A stretch of DNA of 64,000 bases. It comes from BAIKAL-G1 sp943370385. Its GTDB lineage: Bacteria; Cyanobacteriota; Cyanobacteriia; PCC-6307; Cyanobiaceae. Below the pieces are notes generated by a model. It ran no database searches and was not told where the DNA came from. It saw nothing but the letters and a program-made list of their open reading frames with translations. The stretch is from positions 78,763 through 142,762 of the forward strand of contig CALRQT020000009.1 in the NCBI GenBank assembly GCA_943370385.1. Direction: 5' to 3'. Every line of letters starts with the position of its first letter. The first letter of the stretch is position 1. Shown piece by piece: positions 50,631 to 59,563 of this stretch. The translations under genes were made by a program, and so were the position numbers.

Positions 50631-52952
50631 TTAGCCCTCGCTGGGGCTGCCGGCCAGGGCGTTGTCCTCGCCGTCCGGCCCGGCCGCTGGCGCCAGGTCG
50701 CTGGCATCGGCAGCGGCTTCCGCCCCATCGTCTTCGGCCAGAACCACGGCTAGATCGATCTGGTGGCGCAGCACATCCACCTTCTGGATCACCACCTCCA
50801 CCCGGTCGCCGAGCATGTAGGTACGGCGGTTCTTGCGGCCCACCAGGCGGTTTTGGCGGGAGCGGTACTCATACCAGTCATCCACTAGGGAACTGACATG
50901 CACCAGGCCCTCCACCTGGCTGGGCGGCACCTCCACAAAGAAGCCGTAGCTCTGCACACCACTGATCACCCCCTGCAGGGTCTGGCCGACCAGGGGTTCG
51001 GCCTCCCGGGCCTGGGCCATGGCCAGGCTGTCGAGCCGTAGCTCTTGGACAAAGCGGGAGCGGCCATTGAGGCGCTGGATCAGGGCCTCGCTGCGGGCCT
51101 CCTGGAAGGGGTTGAGCTGGCTGGGGGCCAGGAGGGGCCAGTCGATGCTGCCGTGGCAGCTGTCGGCGGCCAGGTCGACCCGGGTCTTGTGGCGCACCGA
51201 GGGGCGGTCCTTGCCTTCGACCAGGAGCAACACCAGCAGCTGTTGGTTCCAGAGGTCGGCGTAGTGGAGCGAGGGGAAGCACCAGGCGGCCAGGGCGCGC
51301 GGTTCGCCGGCGAGCTGGTTCGGACCCGGTTCGGCGGCCAGGGCCACGGGCCGCACGGTGTCACAGAGTTGCTGCTGAAGCACCCGGGCCCGGTCCGTGC
51401 CGGCAAAGGCGGTGGCCAGCTCCTGGGCGCTGGCGTTGCCATCGGCGGTGAGCTCGAGGGGGATCTCCAGGGCTAGGGCGGCCTTGGCCACCTCATTAAC
51501 GTCCTCCGGCTCCGGCGCCGGGTTGATGGCGAACAGGGCGGGCAGTTCCAGGGCCGCCAGGTGCTGGCCCAGGGCCTGGTGGGCCGGCAGGGTCAGTTCC
51601 CGCAGCAGGGCCGTGGCCTGGCCTGGATCGAAACGGGGCAGCCAGCCTTCCCGGGCCAGGTCCGGATCGGGGGCCCGCAGGTCCCCCAGGCTGTCAATCG
51701 CGGGGGTGGCCAGGTCGAGATCGAGGGAGCCGGCCGCCAGGCGCCGGTCGCGCAGCTGGCCAGCCAGGGCGATCAGGCGCTCCAGCAGGGGGAGCTGGTC
51801 CTTGAGGCCCTTGAGGGCCGCCGGCAGGGTGCGGCTCTTGGGTTTGCGTTCGGCGAGGGCCTGCAAGGCGGTCCCATCCACCAGGCCATCGGGGCGGATG
51901 CGGCTGCGGCAGAAGCGGAAATGCTGGAGGGTGCCATCGGCATCCAGGTCGAGGGCCACCGAGAGGGCCGCTTCGCTCTGGCCTGGGGCGAAGGCCGCCG
52001 CCTTGCTGAGGGTGCTGGGCAACAGGGGCAGCCAGGCCCGGCCCAGGCAAAGGGCTTCGGCCTGGTCCCGCAGCCAGAGATCTAGGGGACCACCGGCGCT
52101 GAGCCGCTCGGCCATGGCCGGGGCATGGACCCAGAGGCGCAGGCCCGTGTCGCTGTCCTCGAGGGATACGGCCGGCAGGATCGGCGCATTCGTGCCCGTC
52201 CAGCCGCCCAGCACCAGGGTGGGCAGGCCGGTGAGATCCTCCCGGTCCTTGTCGGCGATGGCCTTAGGGCTGGAGCGGGGCGCGGCGGGCCGGTCGTGCA
52301 GGCCGTGCTTGGTCAGGAGCAGGTCCCGATCGGCTTCCTCGCCGGCATGGATCGCCAGGCTGCGGGCCACGTGGCCCTGGGGCGCCAGCTGGGCCACCGG
52401 GTAGCGGTCCACCCGCACCTCCACCACCGCCGCCTCGGGGGGGTTGAGGTGCACCGCATCGGCGGCGGGCAGTTCCAGGGCGGTGAGCAGGCGATCGTCG
52501 AGGGGAACGGCCACGAGGCGATCGTTCTGTTGCTCCACCTGGGCCAGCAGGCTGGTGGTTTGGCGCTGCAGGATGCACTGGATGCTGCCCTCGGGCGAGC
52601 GGCGCCGACCGCCCTCGCGGGTGATGCGCACCAGCACCCGATCCCCATTCCAGGCGTGGTTGAGCTGGTGGTCGCGGATATAGATGTCTTCTTCGCCGTC
52701 GTCGCGCAGGGCAAAACAGAAGCCCTTGCTGCTGCAGCGCAGGCGGGCCTCAATCAGGCCCGCGTCACTGCTGCGGCTGATGCCGTTTTCGCCTTCTTCG
52801 AGTACCCCCGCGCGACCAAGACCGGTGAGGGCGATGCGGAGCAGGTCCTGGTCGCCCGCGTCGGTGAGGCCAAGCGCTTTTTCGAGCTTGGCGATGGGCA
52901 GGGGCTCCTGGCCAGGGAGCTGGTCGAGCAGGTCAGCGACCGAGAACTTCAT
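50631..52952 (-). CDS. zam: RNase II/R-family protein (Zam-like), probable catalytic-site loss
   Basis: A 773-residue protein with RNase II layout: an N-terminal cold-shock-like domain (RLRCSSKGFCFALRDDGEEDIYIRDHQLNHAWNGDRV), central RNB domain and C-terminal S1 domain (QTLQGVISGVQSYGFFVEVP and EGLVHVSSL). In active enzymes the RNB domain has an Asp-rich metal site of the D-A-x-D-x-D-D-A type right after D-R-x-D-L-x-x-L-P; here the aligned stretch reads GGWTGTNAPILPAVSLED, so the aspartates seem missing. In cyanobacteria the family is often named Zam (acetazolamide resistance). ATG 52952 matches the family start. It leads the ubiX operon. Confidence 0.85.
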   Translation of the reverse strand: MKFSVADLLDQLPGQEPLPIAKLEKALGLTDAGDQDLLRIALTGLGRAGVLEEGENGISRSSDAGLIEARLRCSSKGFCFALRDDGEEDIYIRDHQLNHAWNGDRVLVRITREGGRRRSPEGSIQCILQRQTTSLLAQVEQQNDRLVAVPLDDRLLTALELPAADAVHLNPPEAAVVEVRVDRYPVAQLAPQGHVARSLAIHAGEEADRDLLLTKHGLHDRPAAPRSSPKAIADKDREDLTGLPTLVLGGWTGTNAPILPAVSLEDSDTGLRLWVHAPAMAERLSAGGPLDLWLRDQAEALCLGRAWLPLLPSTLSKAAAFAPGQSEAALSVALDLDADGTLQHFRFCRSRIRPDGLVDGTALQALAERKPKSRTLPAALKGLKDQLPLLERLIALAGQLRDRRLAAGSLDLDLATPAIDSLGDLRAPDPDLAREGWLPRFDPGQATALLRELTLPAHQALGQHLAALELPALFAINPAPEPEDVNEVAKAALALEIPLELTADGNASAQELATAFAGTDRARVLQQQLCDTVRPVALAAEPGPNQLAGEPRALAAWCFPSLHYADLWNQQLLVLLLVEGKDRPSVRHKTRVDLAADSCHGSIDWPLLAPSQLNPFQEARSEALIQRLNGRSRFVQELRLDSLAMAQAREAEPLVGQTLQGVISGVQSYGFFVEVPPSQVEGLVHVSSLVDDWYEYRSRQNRLVGRKNRRTYMLGDRVEVVIQKVDVLRHQIDLAVVLAEDDGAEAAADASDLAPAAGPDGEDNALAGSPSEG

Positions 52953-53143
52953 CGGGAGACGGGGTGCAGCGGGATAGGCCCGCCCGCCGGGGCGTGTAGC
53001 GCTGCCCAGGGGGAGGTGAGATTGACTTGACTTTAGGCAGCCAAGGGGTGGGGGTCTTCCCGATCCGGTCCTGGACCGTTTTGCTCCTGACTTGGTCAGC
53101 ACCTGGGCCGGGCTCTTCTGGCCTTATCCGGGGCCTTCTGGCG

Positions 53144-53440
53144 TTAGCCGGGGTCTGGAGCTTCGCCCTGGCCGGCCTTGATGATCAGGCGCAGGCCGAT
53201 CACCAGAAAGCCCACCGAGGCGGCCAGCTGCAGGGCATTGGGGGGAATCACGCTGGAGAGGGAACCGCCGGCGCCAGCACCAAGCAGGCTGGCGAACACC
53301 AGGGCGAGGGCACTGCCGGCAAACACGGCGCCGCTGCGGTTGGAGGTGCCGCTGATCGTGACGATGGCCAGCTGGGTCTTATCGCCCAGTTCGGCCAGGA
53401 ACACCGTGGCAAAGGTGGAGACCAGCAGGGGGAATTCCAA
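53144..53440 (-). CDS. half-size GDT1/UPF0016 cation transporter
   Basis: A 98-residue membrane protein with three predicted helices and the family motif FLAELGDKTQLAIVT at residues 14-28. Full-length family members have two such repeats; here each is encoded by its own gene, 44 bases apart. Cyanobacterial GDT1-like Mnx exports Mn2+ to the thylakoid lumen, so manganese supply for photosystem II is the likely role. Expected to work as a heterodimer with the upstream partner. Confidence 0.88.
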   Translation of the reverse strand: MEFPLLVSTFATVFLAELGDKTQLAIVTISGTSNRSGAVFAGSALALVFASLLGAGAGGSLSSVIPPNALQLAASVGFLVIGLRLIIKAGQGEAPDPG

Positions 53441-53484
53441 GGTCGGATCGGCGGTAGAACGTTCGGTGGGGGCTGGACGGGGTC

Positions 53485-53928
53485 TTAAGTCAGGGGCACC
53501 AGGGGACTGGTGGGGAGGAAGCTCAGCACCGCCTGGCGTCCCAGCCAGAGGCCTAGGGCCACCATCAAGAGGCCGGCCAGCCGTTCCAGCATCTGGGCGG
53601 GGATGAAGCGGGCCAGCCAGCGGCCGAGGAGTACCCCCACCAGGCTGGAGCAGATCAGGGCGAGGGAGGCCCCGAGGAACACGATCACGGGCCGGCCCGA
53701 TTCGGCCGAGAGCAGCAGGGCGGCCAGCTGGGTCTTGTCGCCGAGTTCCGCCAGGAAAACTGTGCTGAAGGTGGCCAGAAACACCGACGCGTAGGTGGTC
53801 TGGTCGGCCTTGGCCTCCGGGGCCGGGCCGGGATCGCTGCTGGCCGAAACCCCGCTTGCCCCAGGCCCGGTCTCGGGACTGGCCTCCCCGGGAGGCGGGC
53901 TGGCGTCGGGCTGGGGATCCATGGCCAT
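53485..53928 (-). CDS. half-size GDT1/UPF0016 cation transporter with N-terminal linker
   Basis: A 147-residue partner of the downstream half-transporter. Residues 1-45 are Pro/Ser/Gly-rich and hydrophilic; residues 50-140 form three helices with FLAELGDKTQLAALLL. The helices RPVIVFLGASLALICSSLVGVLLGRW and LERLAGLLMVALGLWLG follow the motif. The tail is translated before the partner in the same operon. Confidence 0.87.
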   Translation of the reverse strand: MAMDPQPDASPPPGEASPETGPGASGVSASSDPGPAPEAKADQTTYASVFLATFSTVFLAELGDKTQLAALLLSAESGRPVIVFLGASLALICSSLVGVLLGRWLARFIPAQMLERLAGLLMVALGLWLGRQAVLSFLPTSPLVPLT

Positions 53929-53964
53929 GGAGCGGGGGGCAGGCGGGGGAGGGGCTGGGAAGGG

Positions 53965-54369
53965 TCAGTCGGCGGAGGGGGACGGCGGCTGGCGCAGGGC
54001 CCGCTCGAAGCGCCTGAGCACCCTGCCACGGCCGCCGTGTTCGCTGCGGATCTGTTGGCGACAGCAGGCGATTGCAAAGCCATTGGCCTCCGCCTCAGGC
54101 ACCTCAAAAATGCTGGCCAGGTTGCTCACGCGGCAAAACCGGGGCCGGCTTTCATAGATGCGGCAGCGTTGGCCTCCGGTGTCGTAATGGCGGCACCAGC
54201 CATCGGCTCCCACCATCGAGAGGTAGAGCTCCTGCTCCTCGGCGTCCAGGGCCTCCAGGGCTTCTGGCCGTTCGCCCGGATCAAGCCTGCAGCAGGCACC
54301 ACAGCCGTTGATGCACTGCCAGGTGAGCCCCTTGGGGGCCTGCTGCTGGGCCGGGTGATCGGGTTGCAT
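53965..54369 (-). CDS. YkgJ-family cysteine-cluster protein
   Basis: About 134 residues. It contains CINGCGACCRLDPGERP near the N-terminus, CRHYD, CRIYESRPRFCRV in the middle and ACCRQ near the end, the set of cysteines of the YkgJ/UPF0153 zinc- or iron-binding family. Start ATG 54369 is preferred to 54396. Function of the family is unclear. Same direction as the GDT1 pair, 36 bases downstream of their coding strand origin. Confidence 0.85.
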   Translation of the reverse strand: MQPDHPAQQQAPKGLTWQCINGCGACCRLDPGERPEALEALDAEEQELYLSMVGADGWCRHYDTGGQRCRIYESRPRFCRVSNLASIFEVPEAEANGFAIACCRQQIRSEHGGRGRVLRRFERALRQPPSPSAD

Positions 54370-54520
54370 CCCTGGGTGAAACGTGCCTGGTCGCACGCTA
54401 GGCGTCGCCTTCGGCCCATCGGCCCGCTGGGGCGGAGCCTGCCCCAGGGCCCTCGGCCGTTCTCGGCCGCTTGGTCAAAATCACGCTTCAATGGAGCCTC
54501 GCCCCATGCCCTACCCCTAG

Positions 54521-54799
54521 ATGGCCCCTTCCGGACGCCGCCCCTGCGAGCACCTCGCCGCAATCACGGACCTGCCGGAACCGGCCAACCATGTCTGTCA
54601 GGAATGCGTTGACCTCGGCGATCGCTGGGTGCATCTGCGCCTTTGCCTGGAATGCGGCCATATCGGCTGCTGCGATTCGTCCAAGAACCGCCATGCCACC
54701 GCCCACTACCGCCACACCGGCCACCGCCTGATCCGGGGGATTGAACCGGGCGAGCGTTGGGTTTGGTGTTTCGAAGACGAACAGGCCATCCAGCTCTGA
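54521..54799 (+). CDS. UBP-type zinc-finger protein
   Basis: A 92-residue protein consisting almost entirely of one UBP zinc finger: CEHL, CQECVDLGDRWVHLRLCLECGHIGCCDSSKNRHATAHYRHTGH with Cys/His spacing like the ubiquitin-binding ZnF-UBP of eukaryotic deubiquitinases. The C-terminal GERWVWCFEDEQAIQL is also typical. Bacteria lack ubiquitin, so the ligand, perhaps a free C-terminal peptide, is unknown. Confidence 0.85.
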   Translation: MAPSGRRPCEHLAAITDLPEPANHVCQECVDLGDRWVHLRLCLECGHIGCCDSSKNRHATAHYRHTGHRLIRGIEPGERWVWCFEDEQAIQL

Positions 54800-54945
54800 G
54801 GAGAGGCGTGAGGCCGGCTGAGGGTTCTGCCTCGCCCTGGCTGCGGGAAAGTCCCACCACCTAGGGCGCTTCTGCCCCATCAAAAATCCCCTGGTCATCC
54901 GAGCAGGATTGCCTGGGGATTGCTATTGACAGCAGCTTGGTTGGC

Positions 54946-56109
54946 TTAGAGCTGCTTGAGGGAATCGGTTTTGTTTTTGAATTCACCGAGCAGCAATTGC
55001 AGCCAGGTCACCTTGCGCAGCTTGATGTTGGCCGTGAGCGACATGCCAACTTGCAGGGGCAATGACGTGCCCGATTTCAGCTTTAACTGCTGGGAATTGA
55101 GGGCAATCATGGCCGGGAAACGATAGGTTTGGTGTTGCTCATCCGGGGGCAAAGCATCCGATCCAAAGGATTTCACCGTTCCTTCCACCACGCCGAAGTC
55201 GTTGGAGGGGAAGGAATCAATGCTGATATCCACGGGCTTGCCCACCTTGACAAAACCAATGTCCTTGCTTTCAATCTCCACCTTGGCCTGCAGGGCGTCA
55301 TAGGGAACGATCTTCATCACCGGCTCACTGCCCTGGGCCACAAAGCCCACCCCCGTGGGCTTCAGATCAAACACCACCCCATCCACGGGGGAGCGGATGT
55401 CCTGGTAACGGATGTTGACATCGAGTTCGGTGAGCTTGCTGCGTAGCTCAGCCAATTCCCCATTGAGCTGCTCCACGGCTTGTTGCAGAATCGCCAGCTG
55501 GCGCAGTCGGTCTACCCGGCTCTTGGCGATATCGCCTTCAACCTCACGCACCTTGTTGCGTTGTTGCAGGTATTGGAGTTCGGCCGAAGCACCCACTTTT
55601 TTGAGGCCTTCAAGTCGATCGAGAATCTCTTTCTCTAAGCCGAGATTCTGTTTGAGAACGGCCTGCTCGGTTTCGTTGAGGTTGAGGTAGCGATCGAGCT
55701 CAACCCTCTTGAGGACTAGCTGCTGCTCCTTGGCGGCGATCGATTGGCGAGTGCGGGCCTGGCGATCCAGGCTGGCCTCGTTATCGAGCCGCAGCAACAC
55801 CTGGCCTTTTTTGACCTTTTCACCATCTTTAACCAGCATGGTTTGCAGCACGCCGCCTACCGGCATCTGCACGACCTTGACATCGCCAATTGGCTGCAGT
55901 TTGCCGGTTGCTATCAGCACCTCATCGGTTTTGGCAAAGGCCAGCCAGGCCAGGGCCGAGCCGGTGGTGGCAATCAGGGCCCAAGTGATCGTCTTGGCCA
56001 GAAAATTAGACTGCTGCAACACCATTTCTTCATGGCTGCTTTGCACCCGCCTTTCCAGGGCATTCTGGGCGGCGCGCACAATCGCACCGGGCTTATTAGC
56101 TTGGGACAT
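54946..56109 (-). CDS. HlyD-type membrane fusion protein (type I secretion)
   Basis: Adaptor linking the inner-membrane exporter to an outer-membrane tunnel. One membrane helix (ITWALIATTGSALAWLAFA), then a biotinyl-lipoyl half (VKKGQVLLRLDNEASLD), long coiled coil (residues 120-240), second lipoyl half (IRSPVDGVVFDLKPTGVG) and beta-barrel. 387 residues from ATG 56109, which overlaps the transporter stop by one base (ATGA). No RTX-repeat substrate or TolC gene was seen in the window. Confidence 0.92.
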   Translation of the reverse strand: MSQANKPGAIVRAAQNALERRVQSSHEEMVLQQSNFLAKTITWALIATTGSALAWLAFAKTDEVLIATGKLQPIGDVKVVQMPVGGVLQTMLVKDGEKVKKGQVLLRLDNEASLDRQARTRQSIAAKEQQLVLKRVELDRYLNLNETEQAVLKQNLGLEKEILDRLEGLKKVGASAELQYLQQRNKVREVEGDIAKSRVDRLRQLAILQQAVEQLNGELAELRSKLTELDVNIRYQDIRSPVDGVVFDLKPTGVGFVAQGSEPVMKIVPYDALQAKVEIESKDIGFVKVGKPVDISIDSFPSNDFGVVEGTVKSFGSDALPPDEQHQTYRFPAMIALNSQQLKLKSGTSLPLQVGMSLTANIKLRKVTWLQLLLGEFKNKTDSLKQL

Positions 56110-59078
56110 CAGGCAACCTCCTGTTGGCAATAAAGGGCGTAGTAGCGGCCGCGGCGTTCAATCAGCTCATCGTGGGTGCCGGTTTCAACGATGGCGCCTT
56201 CATGCATCATCACAATTAAATCGGCACGGCGGATGGTTGAGAGCCTGTGGGTGATGAAGAACACCGTGCAGTGGTCGAGGTTGTCGAGCAGGTTGTCGCA
56301 AACTCTCCGTTCGGTGTCGTAATCGAGGGCACTGGTGGCCTCATCGAGAATCAGCAGACGGGGATTGCTGAGCAGGGTCCGGGCCAGGGCCAGCCGTTGG
56401 CGCTGGCCACCGGACAGGCCGGCGCCCCGTTCCCCCACCCCACTGCTGTAGCCACTAGGGAGTTCCATGATGAAGTCATGGGCACAGGCCAGGCGGGCCG
56501 CCTGCATGATCGCGTCGCTGCTGGCATCGGGATCGGTGAGGGCGATGTTTTCAGCCACCGAGCCACTGAACAGCAGGGGCTCCTGGGGCACCATGCCGAT
56601 CTGGCGGCGCAGGGAATAGAGCTCCACCTTGTCGATGTCGTAGCCATCGATCAGGATGCGGCCTGTGGTGGGGGCATAGAGGCGCGGCAACATCTTGGTG
56701 AGGGTGCTTTTGCCGCTGCCGCTCTGGCCCACAACCCCCACAAAGGTGCCGGCCGGGATGACCAAATCAATGTGCCGGAGCACCTGGGCAGAGGAGGGGT
56801 TGAAGGAAAAGCAGAGATCCTCAAATTTCACTTCGCCCTGGATCGGGGGCAGGGGAATCTTCTGCTTGTCGCTGTCGTCGGATTCTTCGGGCGTATCCAC
56901 CACATCGGCAAGACGCTCAAAGGACACCTTGAGTTCCTGGATGTTTTGCCAGATGCCGGAGAGGCGCAGCAGGGGCTGGGTGACATAGCCAGAAATGATC
57001 CGGAAGGCGATCAGCTGGCCCAGGCTCAACTCGCCCTTCAGCACCATGGAGGCGCCCACCCAGAGCACCAGCAGCTGGGAGAGCTTCTGAAGCACCTGGG
57101 AGGTTTCGGTGAGGGCCGTGCCGGTGATTGTTTTCTCGAAGGTGCGCGAGATGTATTTGCTGTAGAAGTCTTGCCATTTCCAGCGGCTGATCATCTCAAC
57201 GTTCTGGGCCTTCACCGTTTGGATGCCGGTAAGCACTTCGACCAGGTGGCTTTGGGTGTTGGCATTTTCCTGGGCGGCATCCCGATATTGACGCCTAAAT
57301 AGGGGCGCCCCAATGATCGTGAGACCGATTTGGATGGGCAACACACTCAGGGCAATGGCCGTGAGCAACAGGCTGTAGAACACCATCACAACGATGTAAA
57401 TCACCGAGAAGGCCGTATCCAGCAAGGTGGTGAGGGCCTGGCCGGTGAGGAAGCTGCGGATCTTTTCGAGTTCGGCGATGCGGGTGCCGAGTTCGCCCAC
57501 CGGCCGGCGATCGAAGTAACTCAGGGGCAAGCGCAGCAGGTGGTCGATCACCTCCGAACCCAGACGCAGGTCGATGCGGTTGGTGGTTTCGGTAAACAGG
57601 AAGGTGCGCAGCGCGCCGATGATGCCTTCCATCAGGGTCACGACCACCAGGGCAAAGCCAAGCACCTGCAGGGTGTCCAGGCTGCGCTGGTTGATCACCT
57701 TGTCGATGATCACCTGAATCAGCAAGGGGTTGGCCAGGCTGAACAGCTGCACCACAAACGAGGCGATCAACACCTGGGTGAGCACGCCGCGGTAACGCTT
57801 TAGGGCCGGCCAGAACCAGCTGAAGTTGAAGCGTTGCTCCTGGCTGCTGTTGCTGCGCTCTAGCAGCAGCAATTCAATGCCCTCCGGGAAGGCCTCCTCA
57901 ATCCCTTGGGGGGGCAGTTCGATCCAGCCTTCCCGCGGTGAGGCCAACAACAGGCCACGGGCATTGGAGCTGCGCACCACCGCAAATCCCCCCTGCCAGG
58001 GGATCAGGGCTGGGGTTTGCAGCCGGGTTCCCTGGTTGGCGGGCACCTTGACGCCACTGACGTGCAAGCCCATCAGGGCGGCGATGTTGCCGCAGAGTTG
58101 CAGGTCGGGGGTCTGGCCGCGGCGCAGGGCATCGCGCAGGATCTTGTCGATCGCATCGCGGCGGAAGGGCAGCTTGAGTTCGGCCGCCAGCATCTGGAAG
58201 CAGGCCAGGGTTTCCTCCAGGGGGCCCGTGCCCCGCAGCAGGGTGAAACTGGGCCGATCCCGCTGACCGAGATCCAGGCCTGAAGCCAGGGGCGGTAGGG
58301 CCACGGCTTCGGCGTAGGTCGCCAGCTCCTCACTGCCGTTGGCGGCGGCGGCCAGTTCGGCCGGGCCGTTGCCAGCCCCGTCAGGAGCCATGCCGGGAAC
58401 CGGGTCAAACAGGTCGGCGGGCAGGGCGATCAGGCGGGGCGGCAGGGGCGGCAGGCTCGTGGGCACTCCGCTGGCCGGATTCAGCCGGGCGCCTAAGGGG
58501 TGGGACTCAATGTTGTGGCTGGCAACCAGCAGCTGCATCCCTGGGGGGAGCTCGGCCAGGCCGGCCTGGGTGGCTGGCACCAGGCGGGCGACCTCCTGGG
58601 CCCTGGCCAACAGGCTGGGCAGGGAGGCGGAGCCCTGGGGGTGGCGCTCCAACTGGAGGGCAAGGAGGGCCACCAATTCGGCGCTGAACAGGTGGTCGGC
58701 GCACCAGGCGGCAAATCCCTGCTCGTTCTGGAGCAGTTCCAGCACCAGGGCATCCGGCAGGGCGATGACCTCAACCCCCAGGGAGGCGCTCACCTCTTCG
58801 CAGGGGGAGGCCCGCAGCAGGGAGGCCAGGCCCACCAGCTCCCCAGGGCCCAATTTGGTGACCGTGCGCAGACGCCCGTCGGTGCGCGCCAAAAGCCGGG
58901 CCTCACCGGACACGATCAGCAGCAACTCGCTGGGGATCAGCGCACCGCTGCAGAGCAGCTGGCCAGGGCCATAGCTGCGCTGGCTGCTGCTCTCCTGCAG
59001 GCGCCGCTGGGCGGGGGCTGAGAGGGCGACAAAGGCTGGATGGTCCCTGAGCAGGGGATGGGAAGGGGCCTGGGTCAT
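56109..59078 (-). CDS. type I secretion ABC transporter with cNMP-binding and inactive C39-like domains
   Basis: A 989-residue fusion. Residues 1-140 are a cyclic-nucleotide-binding-like domain (GELVGLASLLRASPCEEVSA). Residues 290-400 resemble the C39 peptidase-like domain of HlyB, but the catalytic Cys and His positions are not conserved. About 420-710 is a six-helix ABC exporter membrane domain. The ATPase has GQSGSGKST, LSGGQRQRLALAR, ILDEATSALD and FFITHRL. Together with the adjacent adaptor it forms a HlyB/HlyD-type exporter, so an uncleaved C-terminal-signal substrate is expected rather than a double-glycine peptide. Confidence 0.92.
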   Translation of the reverse strand: MTQAPSHPLLRDHPAFVALSAPAQRRLQESSSQRSYGPGQLLCSGALIPSELLLIVSGEARLLARTDGRLRTVTKLGPGELVGLASLLRASPCEEVSASLGVEVIALPDALVLELLQNEQGFAAWCADHLFSAELVALLALQLERHPQGSASLPSLLARAQEVARLVPATQAGLAELPPGMQLLVASHNIESHPLGARLNPASGVPTSLPPLPPRLIALPADLFDPVPGMAPDGAGNGPAELAAAANGSEELATYAEAVALPPLASGLDLGQRDRPSFTLLRGTGPLEETLACFQMLAAELKLPFRRDAIDKILRDALRRGQTPDLQLCGNIAALMGLHVSGVKVPANQGTRLQTPALIPWQGGFAVVRSSNARGLLLASPREGWIELPPQGIEEAFPEGIELLLLERSNSSQEQRFNFSWFWPALKRYRGVLTQVLIASFVVQLFSLANPLLIQVIIDKVINQRSLDTLQVLGFALVVVTLMEGIIGALRTFLFTETTNRIDLRLGSEVIDHLLRLPLSYFDRRPVGELGTRIAELEKIRSFLTGQALTTLLDTAFSVIYIVVMVFYSLLLTAIALSVLPIQIGLTIIGAPLFRRQYRDAAQENANTQSHLVEVLTGIQTVKAQNVEMISRWKWQDFYSKYISRTFEKTITGTALTETSQVLQKLSQLLVLWVGASMVLKGELSLGQLIAFRIISGYVTQPLLRLSGIWQNIQELKVSFERLADVVDTPEESDDSDKQKIPLPPIQGEVKFEDLCFSFNPSSAQVLRHIDLVIPAGTFVGVVGQSGSGKSTLTKMLPRLYAPTTGRILIDGYDIDKVELYSLRRQIGMVPQEPLLFSGSVAENIALTDPDASSDAIMQAARLACAHDFIMELPSGYSSGVGERGAGLSGGQRQRLALARTLLSNPRLLILDEATSALDYDTERRVCDNLLDNLDHCTVFFITHRLSTIRRADLIVMMHEGAIVETGTHDELIERRGRYYALYCQQEVA

Positions 59079-59563
59079 GGCATGGGTATGGGAGGTTGCG
59101 GAGTCGCCTTCAGGGCAGGAGCTGGGTGGGGACCGGTGCAGACCCAGGGTTGGGACTGGCTGGGAGTGGGAATTGGGGCTGGATCGACGCGCTAGTTAGG
59201 GAGCAATTAAACAGTGATTTTATCCGAGCTGGATTTTGCTAGAAGGGAAATGAAGGTTTTAAAAAAAGAGTCAAATGCCTGTGGTGGAGAGCCAAGGGAG
59301 CTTTTTGTTGAATAGTTGACTCCCCTCGATTGGGGTTGGTTGCAATAGGATAACGTCCATTAAGGGGACTTCGTCAAGACGGCTGGGCTACGCGTCATTG
59401 TGCGCCACTTTAAGGCAACAGCCCGATCGTTTTCATCGGCCCTGCACGGCATTGGGGGCACCGGGGGCTTTTGGTGCTGGTCACAGCACCCCGGGGGGTA
59501 GTAGGGGCCTGGTTGCCGTTAATTTGCATTCCAATCCATACAAGCAGTGAGATCCCGGCCCTG
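59079..59563. other. promoter region between the secretion operon and the porin gene
   Basis: About 485 bases, partly AT-rich (59200-59290), with no ORF of note. It holds small hairpins: CCCC/GGGG around 59323-59336, and GGTGCT/AGCACC around 59473-59490. It must carry the divergent promoters of the transporter and the porin. No specific factor site could be identified. Confidence 0.5.

Noticed and set aside
53965..59078. Search for a double-glycine peptide or RTX substrate gene near the secretion system
   Set aside because: No short ORF with a GG leader and no GGxGxDxLx repeats were seen. The transporter's C39-like domain also looks inactive, so a processed peptide is not expected.
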